A stretch of DNA of 64,000 bases. Origin: Comamonas sp. Y33R10-2. Lineage in GTDB: Bacteria; Pseudomonadota; Gammaproteobacteria; Burkholderiales; Burkholderiaceae_C. A program made the position numbers and the translations under genes. Location: contig NZ_CP079925.1 in assembly GCF_019355935.1 (NCBI RefSeq), positions 2,418,001 through 2,482,000 of the forward strand, written 5' to 3'. Positions 47,798-56,844 of this stretch are shown here, piece by piece. Within the stretch, counting starts at the first letter, position 1; the number at the start of each line of letters is the position of its first letter. The notes under the pieces were generated by a model. That model ran no database searches. It was given only the letters and a program-made list of their open reading frames with translations, and was not told where the DNA came from.

Positions 47798-48862
47798 TTA
47801 CTTCACCAACTGAGCCAGATCACCAGCCGCGTACTTCTTGGCCATTTGCTCCAGGGTGTAGCCCTTGATCTTGGCGCCCTGACCTTCGCAACCGAACTCG
47901 ATGTAGCGAGCCTTGCAGATTTGCTTGGCGGCTTCGCGGGCAGGCTTGAGCCATTCGCGGGCGTCAAACTTGTCGGGGTTTTCGAACAAGAACTTGCGCA
48001 CAGCAGCCGTCATGGCCAAGCGGATGTCAGTGTCGATATTGACCTTGCGCACGCCGTACTTGATGGCTTCTTGGATTTCCGACACGGGCACGCCGTAAGT
48101 TTCCTTCATGCTGCCGCCGTACTGGTTGATGATGGCCAGCAGCTCTTGGGGCACGGAGGAAGATCCGTGCATTACCAAGTGTGTGTTGGGGATGCGGGCG
48201 TGGATTTCCTTGACGCGCTGAATGGACAGAATGTCGCCTGTAGGGGGGCGGCTGAACTTGTACGCACCGTGGCTGGTACCGATGGCGATGGCCAAAGCGT
48301 CCAGTTGGGTTTCGCGCACAAACACGGCTGCTTCTTCAGGGTCCGTCAGCATCTGGCTGTGGTCGAGCTTGCCGACAGCGCCCACGCCGTCTTCTTCACC
48401 GGCTTCGCCAGTTTCCAGATTGCCCAGGCAACCCAGCTCACCTTCGACCGTGGCGCCAATAGCGTGGGCCATGGCTACCACTTGCTTGGTCACGTCAACG
48501 TTGTATTCGAAGGACGAAGGAGTCTTGCCGTCACCCATCAAGGAGCCGTCCATCATCACCGAGCCAAAGCCCAGGTTCAGCGCGCCTTGGCAGATGTCAG
48601 GGGTGGTGCCGTGATCTTGGTGCATGACCAAGGGGATGTGGGGGTACATCTCAGCAGCGGCTTGAATCAGGTGCTTGATGAAGGGCTCACCGGCGTACTT
48701 GCGGGCACCAGCGCTGGCTTGCAAGATCACGGGCGCGCCGACTTCGTCAGCCGCCGACATCACGGCCTGGACTTGTTCCAGGTTGTTCACGTTGAAGGCG
48801 GGGATGCCATAGCCGTTTTCAGCAGCATGGTCCAACATTTCGCGCATCGAGATCAAAGACAT
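47798..48862 (-). CDS. fba: Class II fructose-1,6-bisphosphate aldolase
   Basis: Zinc-dependent aldolase of glycolysis, gluconeogenesis and the Calvin cycle. The 354-residue protein has [17 protein letters not shown] near 18, metal-ligand [14 protein letters not shown] near 80-90, VEGELGCLG near 138-146 and [10 protein letters not shown] near 225-235. It is of the CbbA-like class II subgroup typical of betaproteobacteria. In related genomes it sits with pgk, pyk and purC; here it stands alone, with pyk 4 kb away. Confidence 0.97.
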   Translation of the reverse strand: MSLISMREMLDHAAENGYGIPAFNVNNLEQVQAVMSAADEVGAPVILQASAGARKYAGEPFIKHLIQAAAEMYPHIPLVMHQDHGTTPDICQGALNLGFGSVMMDGSLMGDGKTPSSFEYNVDVTKQVVAMAHAIGATVEGELGCLGNLETGEAGEEDGVGAVGKLDHSQMLTDPEEAAVFVRETQLDALAIAIGTSHGAYKFSRPPTGDILSIQRVKEIHARIPNTHLVMHGSSSVPQELLAIINQYGGSMKETYGVPVSEIQEAIKYGVRKVNIDTDIRLAMTAAVRKFLFENPDKFDAREWLKPAREAAKQICKARYIEFGCEGQGAKIKGYTLEQMAKKYAAGDLAQLVK

Positions 48863-48992
48863 GGTGGGTTCCGTTCAAATGTTTGAGAGGCAACGCCCCG
48901 GCGAGGGAGTGGCTGTAGCGCTCTGCACAACAGCCTGCGGCCTGAGAAAAGACCAGCGGCCACGCTTGGTAACCACTTGGTAACCCGGCATT

Positions 48993-50363
48993 TTAACCGG
49001 CAGACGGGATTTCCATCCGGTAGCAGGTTGTGAAGCCTTGAGGAGCATCTGTCTGCATAAACCGCCCACCATGGGCTTGCATGACACGGCTGACGATTTC
49101 ATGGCCCAAGTGCAAGCTGTCTACAGGCGGCACATGGGCTAAAGCCACATCACGCCGCCCGTCATCGCAGACCTGTACCCATGCCAAACCCAAAAACTCA
49201 TCACAGCCGACCTGCACCTCAATTTGCGTGCCCGTTGGCGTATGGCGCACGGCGTTTTCCACCAAATTACGCAAAGCGCTATCCAGCAGCAGCGGGTTGC
49301 CCCGCACCGTGACGCAAGCCGGCGCATCGACCGCCAACGAGTCTTCGCGCTGCCAAGCAATCTGGGCTTGCGCGGCGGCGACATTACGAGCTGTATCAGC
49401 CCAGTTCACGCTCTGCAAAGGCGCATCCAACATGCCGCGCCCGGCTCTGGCCAAGGTGAGTAGCTGGTCGAGCACATGACCGGCATGCAAGGCATCTTGC
49501 CCAATGCGCTGCAAAGCGGCTTGCATGGCGGCGTGATCCATCGATGTACCGGCCTGCGAGTCAGACTTAAGAGCCTGCGCCTGCAGCGCGATGGAGGCCA
49601 GCGGCGTGCGCAGCTCATGCGCCACTTCATTGGCCAGATTACGCTCGCGCTCCAGCGCCTCTTGCTGGCGATCTAGCAAGGTATTGATGGCGCTGACCAT
49701 GGGCGAGAGTTCCTGCGGCACGTTGGCATCTGAGACGCGCTGAGCGCGGCTCAAATCCAGCGCCTGAACACGCTGCGTGACTTGGTTCAAGGGTCGCATA
49801 CCCCGGCGCACGGCCACGCCTAGCGCAATCACGATGATGGGCAGCAGCCAAAAGCCCGGCTCAATCATCTGCACGGCGATATCGTCGGCCAGACTATCGC
49901 GCTCGGCCAGCGAAATCATGACTGTGACTTTGGCCTTTTTATCTTGGCTCCACTGGGTAAAGCTGCGCCAAGAATGCTGAGAGTCAGTGTCAATGGTGGC
50001 AAAGCCCTGCTCCAGATCAAACGCTGGCAACGGCGCTTTACCGGTACGCGAGATCAACACGCCCTTGTCGTTCCAGAGCACCACGCTCAGCGACTCTTGA
50101 TAATCGTGAGCATGCAGGCCTGGCAGGGGCTGCACGGCGGTGGTCTCGCCCACGGGTACATCGCCCTGCACATGCCAATTCAACGTCAGCGATGCCACAC
50201 TGGCCAAGTGCCCGTCTGTCAGCTCATCAGCCTCCGTCACCCCGGTCTGATAACCCCAAACCACAAAGCTGCCCCAAACCAGCGCCAGCGCCGCCAGCAC
50301 CCAAGCCAGCAGCGTCAGCTGCAAAGAGCTGCGGCGTTTGCCGCCCTGCTCTGCGGTGCTCAC
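48993..50363 (-). CDS. Sensor histidine kinase (QseC/PmrB-like)
   Basis: Membrane sensor of 456 residues with two membrane helices near 18-38 and 168-188 enclosing a periplasmic domain of about 125 residues, then a HAMP-like linker. The H-box NEVAHELRTPLASIALQAQ near 246-264 contains the phospho-accepting His, followed by N-box LRNLVENAVRHTPTG near 362. The G-box is somewhat degenerate (VCDDGRRDVAL). It overlaps the response regulator by 4 bp. The signal is unknown; the PAP2 genes across the divergent promoter suggest envelope lipids or cationic peptides. Confidence 0.9.
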   Translation of the reverse strand: MSTAEQGGKRRSSLQLTLLAWVLAALALVWGSFVVWGYQTGVTEADELTDGHLASVASLTLNWHVQGDVPVGETTAVQPLPGLHAHDYQESLSVVLWNDKGVLISRTGKAPLPAFDLEQGFATIDTDSQHSWRSFTQWSQDKKAKVTVMISLAERDSLADDIAVQMIEPGFWLLPIIVIALGVAVRRGMRPLNQVTQRVQALDLSRAQRVSDANVPQELSPMVSAINTLLDRQQEALERERNLANEVAHELRTPLASIALQAQALKSDSQAGTSMDHAAMQAALQRIGQDALHAGHVLDQLLTLARAGRGMLDAPLQSVNWADTARNVAAAQAQIAWQREDSLAVDAPACVTVRGNPLLLDSALRNLVENAVRHTPTGTQIEVQVGCDEFLGLAWVQVCDDGRRDVALAHVPPVDSLHLGHEIVSRVMQAHGGRFMQTDAPQGFTTCYRMEIPSAG

Positions 50364-51073
50364 TCTTGCTCCTGCGGCATGAAGTAGCCCACGCCGCGCA
50401 TGGTCACAATGATTTTCTGGCCCAGTTTTTTGCGCAGGTGGTGGACATAAACCTCAACCGCATTGCTCTCTACTTGATCGCCCCAGCTGTAGAGGTGCTC
50501 CTCAATTTGTGGACGCGAAAGCACGCGACCTCGCGCTAAAAGCAAGGCCCAGAGTACGGCAAATTCACGCGGTGAAATCTCTACCTTCTGCCCGGCTTTT
50601 CGGATGATGTGTGCCGCCGGGTCAACCTCCAAATCGGCATAACGAATCACGGGCGACGCCTGCCCCGCAGCGCGTCGCATCATGGCGCGCAAACGCGCTT
50701 CAAGCTCATCCATGTCAAAGGGTTTGACAAGATAGTCATCGGCTCCCAAATTGAGCCCCGCTACCCGGTCTTGCACCTGATCGCGCGCGGTCAAAATCAG
50801 CACCGGCGTAGAGGGATCTGGTAGTGGCTTCAATTGCGACAATGGCGACAAGCCGGGCCGTGCAATCTGCGCGCGCAGGCGGCGCACCACCTCACTGCCA
50901 TCACCATCGGGCAGGCCCAAGTCCAGCAGCACGGCATCAAAACGCTCTGCCGTCAGCGCCCCCCACGCCTGTGCCACCGTTGCACACACATCCACCGCAT
51001 AGCCGCGCTGCATCAAATTGCTGCGCAAGCCTGCGGCAATGCCTTCATTGTCTTCAACCACCAAAATTCGCAT
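50360..51073 (-). CDS. OmpR-family response regulator (QseB/PmrA-like)
   Basis: The 237-residue DNA-binding regulator has a receiver domain with acidic pocket VVEDNEG near 5-11, the phosphorylated Asp in AVLLDLGLPDGDG near 48-60 and Lys in YLVKPFD near 118-124. The C-terminal winged helix is marked by SPREFAVLWALLLARGRVLSR near 166, split after FAV, and VEVYVHHLRKKLG near 212. The ATG at 51073 begins MRILVVEDN as in the family. It is the first gene of the regulator-kinase operon. Confidence 0.93.
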   Translation of the reverse strand: MRILVVEDNEGIAAGLRSNLMQRGYAVDVCATVAQAWGALTAERFDAVLLDLGLPDGDGSEVVRRLRAQIARPGLSPLSQLKPLPDPSTPVLILTARDQVQDRVAGLNLGADDYLVKPFDMDELEARLRAMMRRAAGQASPVIRYADLEVDPAAHIIRKAGQKVEISPREFAVLWALLLARGRVLSRPQIEEHLYSWGDQVESNAVEVYVHHLRKKLGQKIIVTMRGVGYFMPQEQE

Positions 51074-51239
51074 CTGCGTATTGTGGCGGGGCTGGCGCAT
51101 ATCTGCCAGATTTTCAGACGCCCCAAGAACTACAAATAACTCCCACGCTCTCAGTGCTCAAAAATGGGGAATCGCCTTTGGGACATTTCGCCTTACCATC
51201 CTTGCACTTGTTATTGCCACAGCCCGCTGCAGCGCTTTT

Positions 51240-51827
51240 ATGTTCTTCTTCGATCTTTTTCTGTTCGCACTCATTAACGCTGACGCTCAGACACCCTTGT
51301 TCAGCATCCAGCTCGCCCGCGTGCTCTCAGCCTGGACACCGAATATCAGCGCCGCCCTCGTGCTCCTTGCCCTGCTGTTTGGATCGCCAGCCGTGCGCCG
51401 CACCATGCTGATGCTGCTGCTGTCCATGGCAACGGCTTGGGCGATCACAAGACTGATTCGCTGGGGCTTTCCTGCGCCACGCCCGTTTCAACTCGAGATG
51501 GGCACGCTATGGGTTCAGCATGGCGGGCGCGCTAGCTTTCCAAGCCAGCACGCCAGCGGTGCATTTGCTTTGGCCATGGCGCTGGCCTTGGGCGTTACGC
51601 GCCACCGCAAAGCACTGGTGGTACTGGGTTTTGCAGCAGCCATTGGTATCTGCTGGAGCCGTGTCCACCTTGGCGTGCACTTCCCCTCGGATGTCATTGC
51701 AGGGGCCTTGGTCGGCAGCATTGGCGCTGTGATCGTCTGGAATGCGACCTTCTGGCTGCGCCGCAGGCGCTATCTGCGTGCAGTGCCGCACATTAAAAAA
51801 TTGCGCCTTCGCCTGCGAACTCAATAA
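51240..51827 (+). CDS. PAP2-family membrane phosphatase (BcrC/YbjG-like)
   Basis: The 195-residue inner-membrane protein has about five hydrophobic helices. The PAP2 catalytic motifs are RWGFPAPRP near 82-90 (Arg replaces the usual first Lys), FPSQHAS near 103-109 and SRVHLGVHFPSD near 142-153, with both catalytic His residues. Small proteins of this form are often undecaprenyl-diphosphate phosphatases that recycle the cell-wall lipid carrier. The ATG at 51240 is the first in-frame start before the membrane domain. It is divergent from the two-component operon. Confidence 0.87.
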   Translation: MFFFDLFLFALINADAQTPLFSIQLARVLSAWTPNISAALVLLALLFGSPAVRRTMLMLLLSMATAWAITRLIRWGFPAPRPFQLEMGTLWVQHGGRASFPSQHASGAFALAMALALGVTRHRKALVVLGFAAAIGICWSRVHLGVHFPSDVIAGALVGSIGAVIVWNATFWLRRRRYLRAVPHIKKLRLRLRTQ

Positions 51828-51888
51828 AGCCTATGCAGCTGGTCTTAAGGATGGGTTAAGCAGCGGTTTTTATCGTCAGGGCATGCAT

Positions 51889-52635
51889 ATGCCCTCAGCC
51901 TCACACCTTCGCCAAACACCTCAAGCGGCATCCACCACACAGCTGCTGAGCTGGACTCTCATCGCCTTAGCCTGCGTCATTATTTGGGACATAAGCGGGC
52001 TAGATTTGGCCATGGCACGCTGGTTTGGCACTAGTCACGGCTTTGCGCTGCAAAACGACTGGTTTATGGTCAATATCGCCCATGAAGGCGCGCGCAAGCT
52101 GGCATGGGCCATTGTGCTGGGGCTCAGTCTGATGATTTGGTGGCCACGGGGAATCCTTAGGCAACTGCCTTATCCGCGTCGCATACAGCTGGTAATAGCT
52201 TCTTTGGTGTCTCTGGCCATCATGGCCGTTATGAAGCGCATCAGCGCAACGAGTTGCCCTTGGGACTTGAGTGAATTTGGAGGCCTAGGCCACTATGTTT
52301 CGCACTGGGCATGGGGGATCACTGATGGCGGTGGCGGACACTGCTTTCCTGCCGGTCATGCCTCCGCAGGTTTTGCCTTTATCAGCGGCTACTTTGCCCT
52401 ACGCCACAACCTGCCGCGAGTTGCGCGCCTATGGCTTGGCGCTTCTGTGGTGGCAGGTTTTGCGCTGGGCCTAGCCCAGCAAATGCGCGGCGCCCACTTC
52501 ATGAGCCATACGTTGTGGACTGCATGGCTGTGCTGGACAAGCTGCTGGGTCTGCGATCTGGCAGTGACGCGTTACCTCGCACGCCAGACGCGCAACGCAG
52601 GCGCTGCACCCCACGCCGCCTACCCTGCCGACTGA
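51889..52635 (+). CDS. PAP2-family membrane phosphatase, second
   Basis: The 248-residue inner-membrane protein has about six helices. PAP2 motif 1 is KRISATSCPWDLSEFGG near 118-134, motif 2 FPAGHAS near 160-166 and motif 3 RGAHFMSHTLW near 200-210. The SCPWD segment marks a branch of PAP2 proteins that includes lipid phosphatases of the envelope. Substrate is not certain; lipid A 1-phosphate or phosphatidylglycerol phosphate are candidates. The ATG at 51889 is preferred over 51883 for spacing to CAGG. It follows the first PAP2 gene by 61 bp and is probably co-transcribed. Confidence 0.84.
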   Translation: MPSASHLRQTPQAASTTQLLSWTLIALACVIIWDISGLDLAMARWFGTSHGFALQNDWFMVNIAHEGARKLAWAIVLGLSLMIWWPRGILRQLPYPRRIQLVIASLVSLAIMAVMKRISATSCPWDLSEFGGLGHYVSHWAWGITDGGGGHCFPAGHASAGFAFISGYFALRHNLPRVARLWLGASVVAGFALGLAQQMRGAHFMSHTLWTAWLCWTSCWVCDLAVTRYLARQTRNAGAAPHAAYPAD

Positions 52636-52656
52636 AGAATCAGACGCTATCAAAAC

Positions 52657-52700
52657 AAAAGCTGCCAGTGCTTTATTCATAAGCACTGGCAGCTTTTTTT
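52657..52700. terminator. Intrinsic terminator after the PAP2 genes
   Basis: AGCTGCCAGTGCTT and AAGCACTGGCAGCT, 14-bp arms with a 7-nt loop (TATTCAT) and T-run TTTTTTT. Preceded by GACGCTATCAA, a tail like that of the hairpin repeat family, so the terminator may derive from that family. Confidence 0.93.
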
Positions 52701-52736
52701 ACTTAAAAATCGCGCTATCCACGCGAGTGACGCCGA

Positions 52737-52814
52737 GCAAGAGCCGCCTCGCGGCGATGGCGTCGTCCCCCTCCCGAAGAGAGAGGGGGAAGGCGCAAAG
52801 CGCCTCAGGGGGTG
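52737..52814. repeat. GC-rich 3'-end repeat, copy D (after pyk)
   Basis: Contains GCCGCCTCGCGGCGAT, GTCGTCCCCCTCCCGAAG, AGAGAGGGGGAAGGCGC and AAAGCGCCTCAGGGGGTG. On the pyk strand it starts within about 8 nt of the stop codon. Aligns closely with copies A-C. Confidence 0.9.
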
Positions 52815-52821
52815 ACTTCAG

Positions 52822-54258
52822 TTACTCCACTCTGCAAATCTTGAGCATGTTCGTGCCACCAGGCTGACCCATAGGCTCGCCGCAGGTGATGGCGTATACG
52901 TCGCCCGACTGCACGATGTTGCGCATCAGCAGGTGAGTCTTGGCTTGATCTAGCGCCGTGTCGCGGTCTGCGCTGGTGTCCATCAGCAAAGGGCGCACAT
53001 TGCGGTACAGCGCCATCTTGCGTTGAGTTGCCAGACGTGGTGTCAAGGCATAGATAGGAATGTGAATACGGTGGCGGCTCATCCACAAAGCAGTGGAGCC
53101 CGAATCCGTCATGGCGACAAGCGCCTTCGCACCCAGATGATGGGCAGTGAACAGTGCGCCAATGGCGATGGCTTGATCGGTGCGCTTAAAGTGCACGTTG
53201 CCGAAATCTGCATCCTTGATTGGATCTTCCGCCGCTTCAGCAGCCGCGCAGATAGCGGCCATTTCCTTGATGGTTTCCAGCGGGTACTTACCGGCCGCAG
53301 TTTCAGCGCTCAGCATCACGGCATCGGTGCCGTCCAGCACGGCGTTGGCCACATCGCTCACTTCAGCGCGCGTCGGCACGGGGTTAGTGATCATGGACTC
53401 CATCATCTGGGTCGCAGTGATCGCCACCTTGTCCATCTCGCGGGCCATCTTGATCATCTTTTTTTGCAAAGCAGGCACAGCAGCGTTGCCCACTTCCACT
53501 GCCAAGTCGCCACGGGCGACCATGATGCCGTCGGAGACGCGCAGGATTTCTTCCAGACGCGGAATGGCTTCAGCACGTTCGATCTTGGCAATCAAACCGG
53601 GCTTGTGGCTATATTGAGCAGCTGCCACGTTGCACAGCTGGCGCGCCATTTCCATGTCAGTCGCATTCTTGGGGAAGCTCACCGCCACATAGTCGGCTTG
53701 GAAGGACATGGCTGTCTTAATGTCTTCCATGTCCTTGGCCGTGAGCGCAGGAGCGGTCAAGCCGCCGCCTTGCTTGTTAATGCCCTTGTTGTTGGACAGC
53801 TCACCGCCGAGCTTAACGATGGTGTGCACGGCATCGCCACGCACCGCTTCCACGGTCATCACGATCAGGCCGTCGTTCAGCAACAGCACATCGCCAGCCT
53901 TCACATCACGCGGCAGCTCTTTGTAGTCGAGGCCCACACCGCCGATGTCGCCCAGTTCGGTGCGCGATGCATCCAGTACAAAACGCATGCCGGGCTCCAG
54001 CATGACCTTGCCTTCGGCGAACTTGCCGACGCGAATTTTGGGGCCTTGCAAGTCGGCCATGATGGCCACTTCACGGCCAGCGCGAGCAGCAGCTTCGCGC
54101 ACCATGATGGCGCGATCAATATGATCTTGCGCCTTGCCGTGGCTGAAATTCAGGCGCACCACGTTCACGCCTTCGCGCACCATTTGTTCAAGCAGTTGCG
54201 GATCGCTGGAGGCGGGGCCTAAAGTGGCGACGATCTTGGTGGCACGGCTTAATTGCAT
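52822..54258 (-). CDS. pyk: Pyruvate kinase
   Basis: Glycolytic enzyme converting phosphoenolpyruvate and ADP to pyruvate and ATP. The 478-residue protein has KIVATLGPASSDPQLL near 8, VVRLNFSHG near 36, AVSFPKNATDME near 180, MVARGDLAVEVG near 245 and TQMMESMI near 284, followed by the C-terminal regulatory domain. The ATG at 54258 starts MQLSRATKIVATLGP, as in homologues. Copy D of the repeat and, further on, the PAP2 terminator lie downstream. Confidence 0.97.
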   Translation of the reverse strand: MQLSRATKIVATLGPASSDPQLLEQMVREGVNVVRLNFSHGKAQDHIDRAIMVREAAARAGREVAIMADLQGPKIRVGKFAEGKVMLEPGMRFVLDASRTELGDIGGVGLDYKELPRDVKAGDVLLLNDGLIVMTVEAVRGDAVHTIVKLGGELSNNKGINKQGGGLTAPALTAKDMEDIKTAMSFQADYVAVSFPKNATDMEMARQLCNVAAAQYSHKPGLIAKIERAEAIPRLEEILRVSDGIMVARGDLAVEVGNAAVPALQKKMIKMAREMDKVAITATQMMESMITNPVPTRAEVSDVANAVLDGTDAVMLSAETAAGKYPLETIKEMAAICAAAEAAEDPIKDADFGNVHFKRTDQAIAIGALFTAHHLGAKALVAMTDSGSTALWMSRHRIHIPIYALTPRLATQRKMALYRNVRPLLMDTSADRDTALDQAKTHLLMRNIVQSGDVYAITCGEPMGQPGGTNMLKICRVE

Positions 54259-54393
54259 GGAATTTTCTCTCGCGATGGGATGTAATCGGGTTTCAATTCT
54301 TGCATGAATGCGGTTACAGGAATGCGTCACATCGCCTCTGTAACACCTAATTTACCGATAGTCTTTTCCAAATCAAGAATCGCGCTACCCGCA

Positions 54394-55173
54394 CTAAACG
54401 AGCCCATGAGAAAGTAAATAAGTCACCACATGGGCCAGCATGGCTGACTCCAAGCCATAGCGCCAAAACAAAATGCCTGAGAGCAGCCCGTAAACCACTT
54501 CGCAGGCCAGCAACTGCAGCAATGCCGTGGCTGTCATGGCTGCGACCGCAGTCCATCCCAAATACACCAAGATGCCGCCCGACAGCACAGCTGCTATGAA
54601 GATGGCCAACCAGCCTAGCTGCCAGCTTGGCCGCTGCTCAGGGCTGCCCAGCGCCCTCCACAGCAGCCACATCACCAGTGACAGCAATCCAAAGCGCAAC
54701 AACAACTCTTCAGTAAAGCCGCCGTACAAGATTTTTGGCAGCAGCGGCAGGTCATAAACAGGGGCCACAAAAGCCATGCTCTCTGGCCAGACCATGGTTA
54801 GCGTCACCATCCACGCCGCCCCTGCTACCCCTCCAGCCAAGCCCGGCAAGCTCAGCACACGCATGCCGCGCCAAGGTGTGCGGCCTTGCACGGCAGCGTG
54901 AACCAAAGGCGAGCTCAACCCCACCTGCGAGCCCAGTTTCAGGCCAATACCAATAGCCAGCGCCAGCAAAACGCCCAGTCCTAATACCACCATCCAAGCC
55001 GCGCTCTGCACTGACGTATCTGGCGCAAAAACAGGCCACCAAAGCGCAGGCTTGCTCCAAGCCAAAGCCACGGCGCCGGGCATACCCAGCAACCACAAAA
55101 CCAAGCTCATGCGCACAACCGGCAAAGGCTGATTTTCAGCTAAGTGAACGAATCGGTGGGATGTCAAAGGCAT
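54394..55173 (-). CDS. CPBP-family intramembrane metalloprotease
   Basis: The 259-residue protein is mostly membrane helices. It carries the CPBP/Abi motifs GGFTEELLLRFGLLS near 152-166 (the EExxxR catalytic glutamates and Arg) and SAMLAHVVTYLLSHG near 243-257, with conserved His. The family includes prenyl-protein protease-like and immunity-type membrane proteases; the target is unknown. It starts 27 bp after the stop of pepP on the same strand, so the two may be co-transcribed. Confidence 0.85.
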   Translation of the reverse strand: MPLTSHRFVHLAENQPLPVVRMSLVLWLLGMPGAVALAWSKPALWWPVFAPDTSVQSAAWMVVLGLGVLLALAIGIGLKLGSQVGLSSPLVHAAVQGRTPWRGMRVLSLPGLAGGVAGAAWMVTLTMVWPESMAFVAPVYDLPLLPKILYGGFTEELLLRFGLLSLVMWLLWRALGSPEQRPSWQLGWLAIFIAAVLSGGILVYLGWTAVAAMTATALLQLLACEVVYGLLSGILFWRYGLESAMLAHVVTYLLSHGLV

Positions 55174-55200
55174 GGCGAGTCAGAGCACTAAGTCGTCAAT

Positions 55201-56589
55201 TCAGCCACGCATCAAAGCTTCAATTTCATCAGCCTTGACCGGTACGCCACGCGTGATGAGCTCGCAGCCGGTTTCGGTCACGATGGCATCGTCTTCAATG
55301 CGAATGCCGATGTTGTGGAACTGCTCAGGCACGCCAGCGCTGGGGCGCACATAGATGCCTGGCTCAATGGTGGTGACCATGCCGGCTCGCAAGATGCGAC
55401 TTGGGCGGTTGACAATGGTTTCACCTGAAATCGGATCTTTGCGCTCGCTTACGACGTCCAACTCCGTGGGCTCCACGTAGCTGCCGCAGTCATGCACATC
55501 CATGCCCAGCCAGTGACCGGTGCGGTGCATATAAAACTGGAAGTAGGCACGCGAATCAATCACGTCTTGCGCCGTGCCGTATTTGCGCTTGTCCAGCAAA
55601 CCCAAGTCCAACATGCCTTGCGCCAGTACGGCCACGGTTGCGTCGTGCGGGTCGTTAAAACGATTGCCCGCCTTGGTTACCGCCACCGCCGCCTCTTGGC
55701 TGGCCAGCACTAAGTCATACAAAGCGCGCTGTGGGCCGGTGAACTTACCATCAGCCGGGAAAGTGCGTGTAATGTCGCTGGCGTAACCGTCTAGCTCACA
55801 GCCTGCATCAATCAGCACCAGCTCACCGGGGCGCACGGGAGCTTTGTCAGCTTGATAGTGCAGCACGCAGGCGTTGGCACCGGCGGCGACGATGGAGCCG
55901 TAGGCCACGTATTGCGAGCCATGCTGGCGAAATTCGTGCAGCAATTCAGCGTCTAGGTGGTATTCACGCACCTCCTCGCCATTGCGAATCATGCGAGCCG
56001 AGCGCTGCATGGCACGGATATGGGCGCGGGCGCTAATCTCGCTGGCGCGGCGCATGATGTCCTGCTCGTGCGCATCTTTAACCAGACGCATCTCATCGAG
56101 CAGCGCGCAGGCATCGCCTTGCTGGGTGGGGCAGAGTACGCCAAAACGCGAGCGGCCACGCACCTGAGCCAGCCAGCCTTCGACCTGCTCAGCCAAACCG
56201 CTGTGAGTGGCGAAGGGAAACCAGACACGCTCGCGGTTTTCTAGCAGCTTTGGCAGGCGAGCATTGATTTCATCGCTGGAGTAGGCCTTGTCCATGCCCA
56301 GCTGACTCACCGCCGCATCGGGGCCTAGGCGAATGCCTGTCCAGACCTCGCGATCAATGTCCTTGGGCTGGCAAAACAGCGCACTTTTGCCGTCGCTGGT
56401 CAGCACCAAGCAGGCATTGGGCTCGCTAAAGCCTGTGAGGTAGTAAAAGTAGCTGTCGTGGCGATACAGATACTCGGTGTCGCGGTTACGGTGCAGCTCT
56501 GGAGCCGTGGGAATGATGGCGACACCGCCAGCGCCCAACTGGGCGGCCAAGCGTGCGCGGCGTTGAGCATAAACAGAAGTCATGGGCAT
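55201..56589 (-). CDS. pepP: Xaa-Pro aminopeptidase
   Basis: Manganese-dependent cytosolic peptidase that removes an N-terminal residue preceding proline. The 462-residue protein (family about 440) has an N-terminal creatinase-like domain (YFYYLTGFSEPNACLVL near 47) and a C-terminal pita-bread fold. The metal ligands are seen in DAGCELDGYASDITRTFP near 268, HRTGHWLGMDVHDCG near 356, TTIEPGIYV near 406 and RIEDDAIVT near 428. The start is at either 56589 or the ATG 6 nt later. In relatives it is near murU and amgK. Confidence 0.94.
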   Translation of the reverse strand: MPMTSVYAQRRARLAAQLGAGGVAIIPTAPELHRNRDTEYLYRHDSYFYYLTGFSEPNACLVLTSDGKSALFCQPKDIDREVWTGIRLGPDAAVSQLGMDKAYSSDEINARLPKLLENRERVWFPFATHSGLAEQVEGWLAQVRGRSRFGVLCPTQQGDACALLDEMRLVKDAHEQDIMRRASEISARAHIRAMQRSARMIRNGEEVREYHLDAELLHEFRQHGSQYVAYGSIVAAGANACVLHYQADKAPVRPGELVLIDAGCELDGYASDITRTFPADGKFTGPQRALYDLVLASQEAAVAVTKAGNRFNDPHDATVAVLAQGMLDLGLLDKRKYGTAQDVIDSRAYFQFYMHRTGHWLGMDVHDCGSYVEPTELDVVSERKDPISGETIVNRPSRILRAGMVTTIEPGIYVRPSAGVPEQFHNIGIRIEDDAIVTETGCELITRGVPVKADEIEALMRG

Positions 56590-56844
56590 ATCGTACCGCT
56601 GTACATCAGCTTACGGGCAGCAAGGAGAGCATTTCACACCTCATCTCACTCGTTGCCAAGCGGCGGCAGAGCATCAAAGCGTCTGGGTCATGACAAGAGC
56701 TGTTCGCTTTTGAAATAAAAGTCGTGAGCAGCTTCTCTATATTTGCTCAAGCTGGGCCCTCGCCCAGCACTGTTTTCACGCCGCTGCCGCGCCTTTGACT
56801 GCTAACGCATCCGAAGTGCTACATCAGCTTAGGAGCTCTCTGGC

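Noticed and set aside
47741..48886. 381-residue antisense frame opposite fba
   Set aside because: Shadow of the aldolase gene, which has all expected motifs.
53023..54222. 399-residue antisense frame opposite pyk
   Set aside because: Shadow of pyruvate kinase; His/Gln-rich and without family resemblance.
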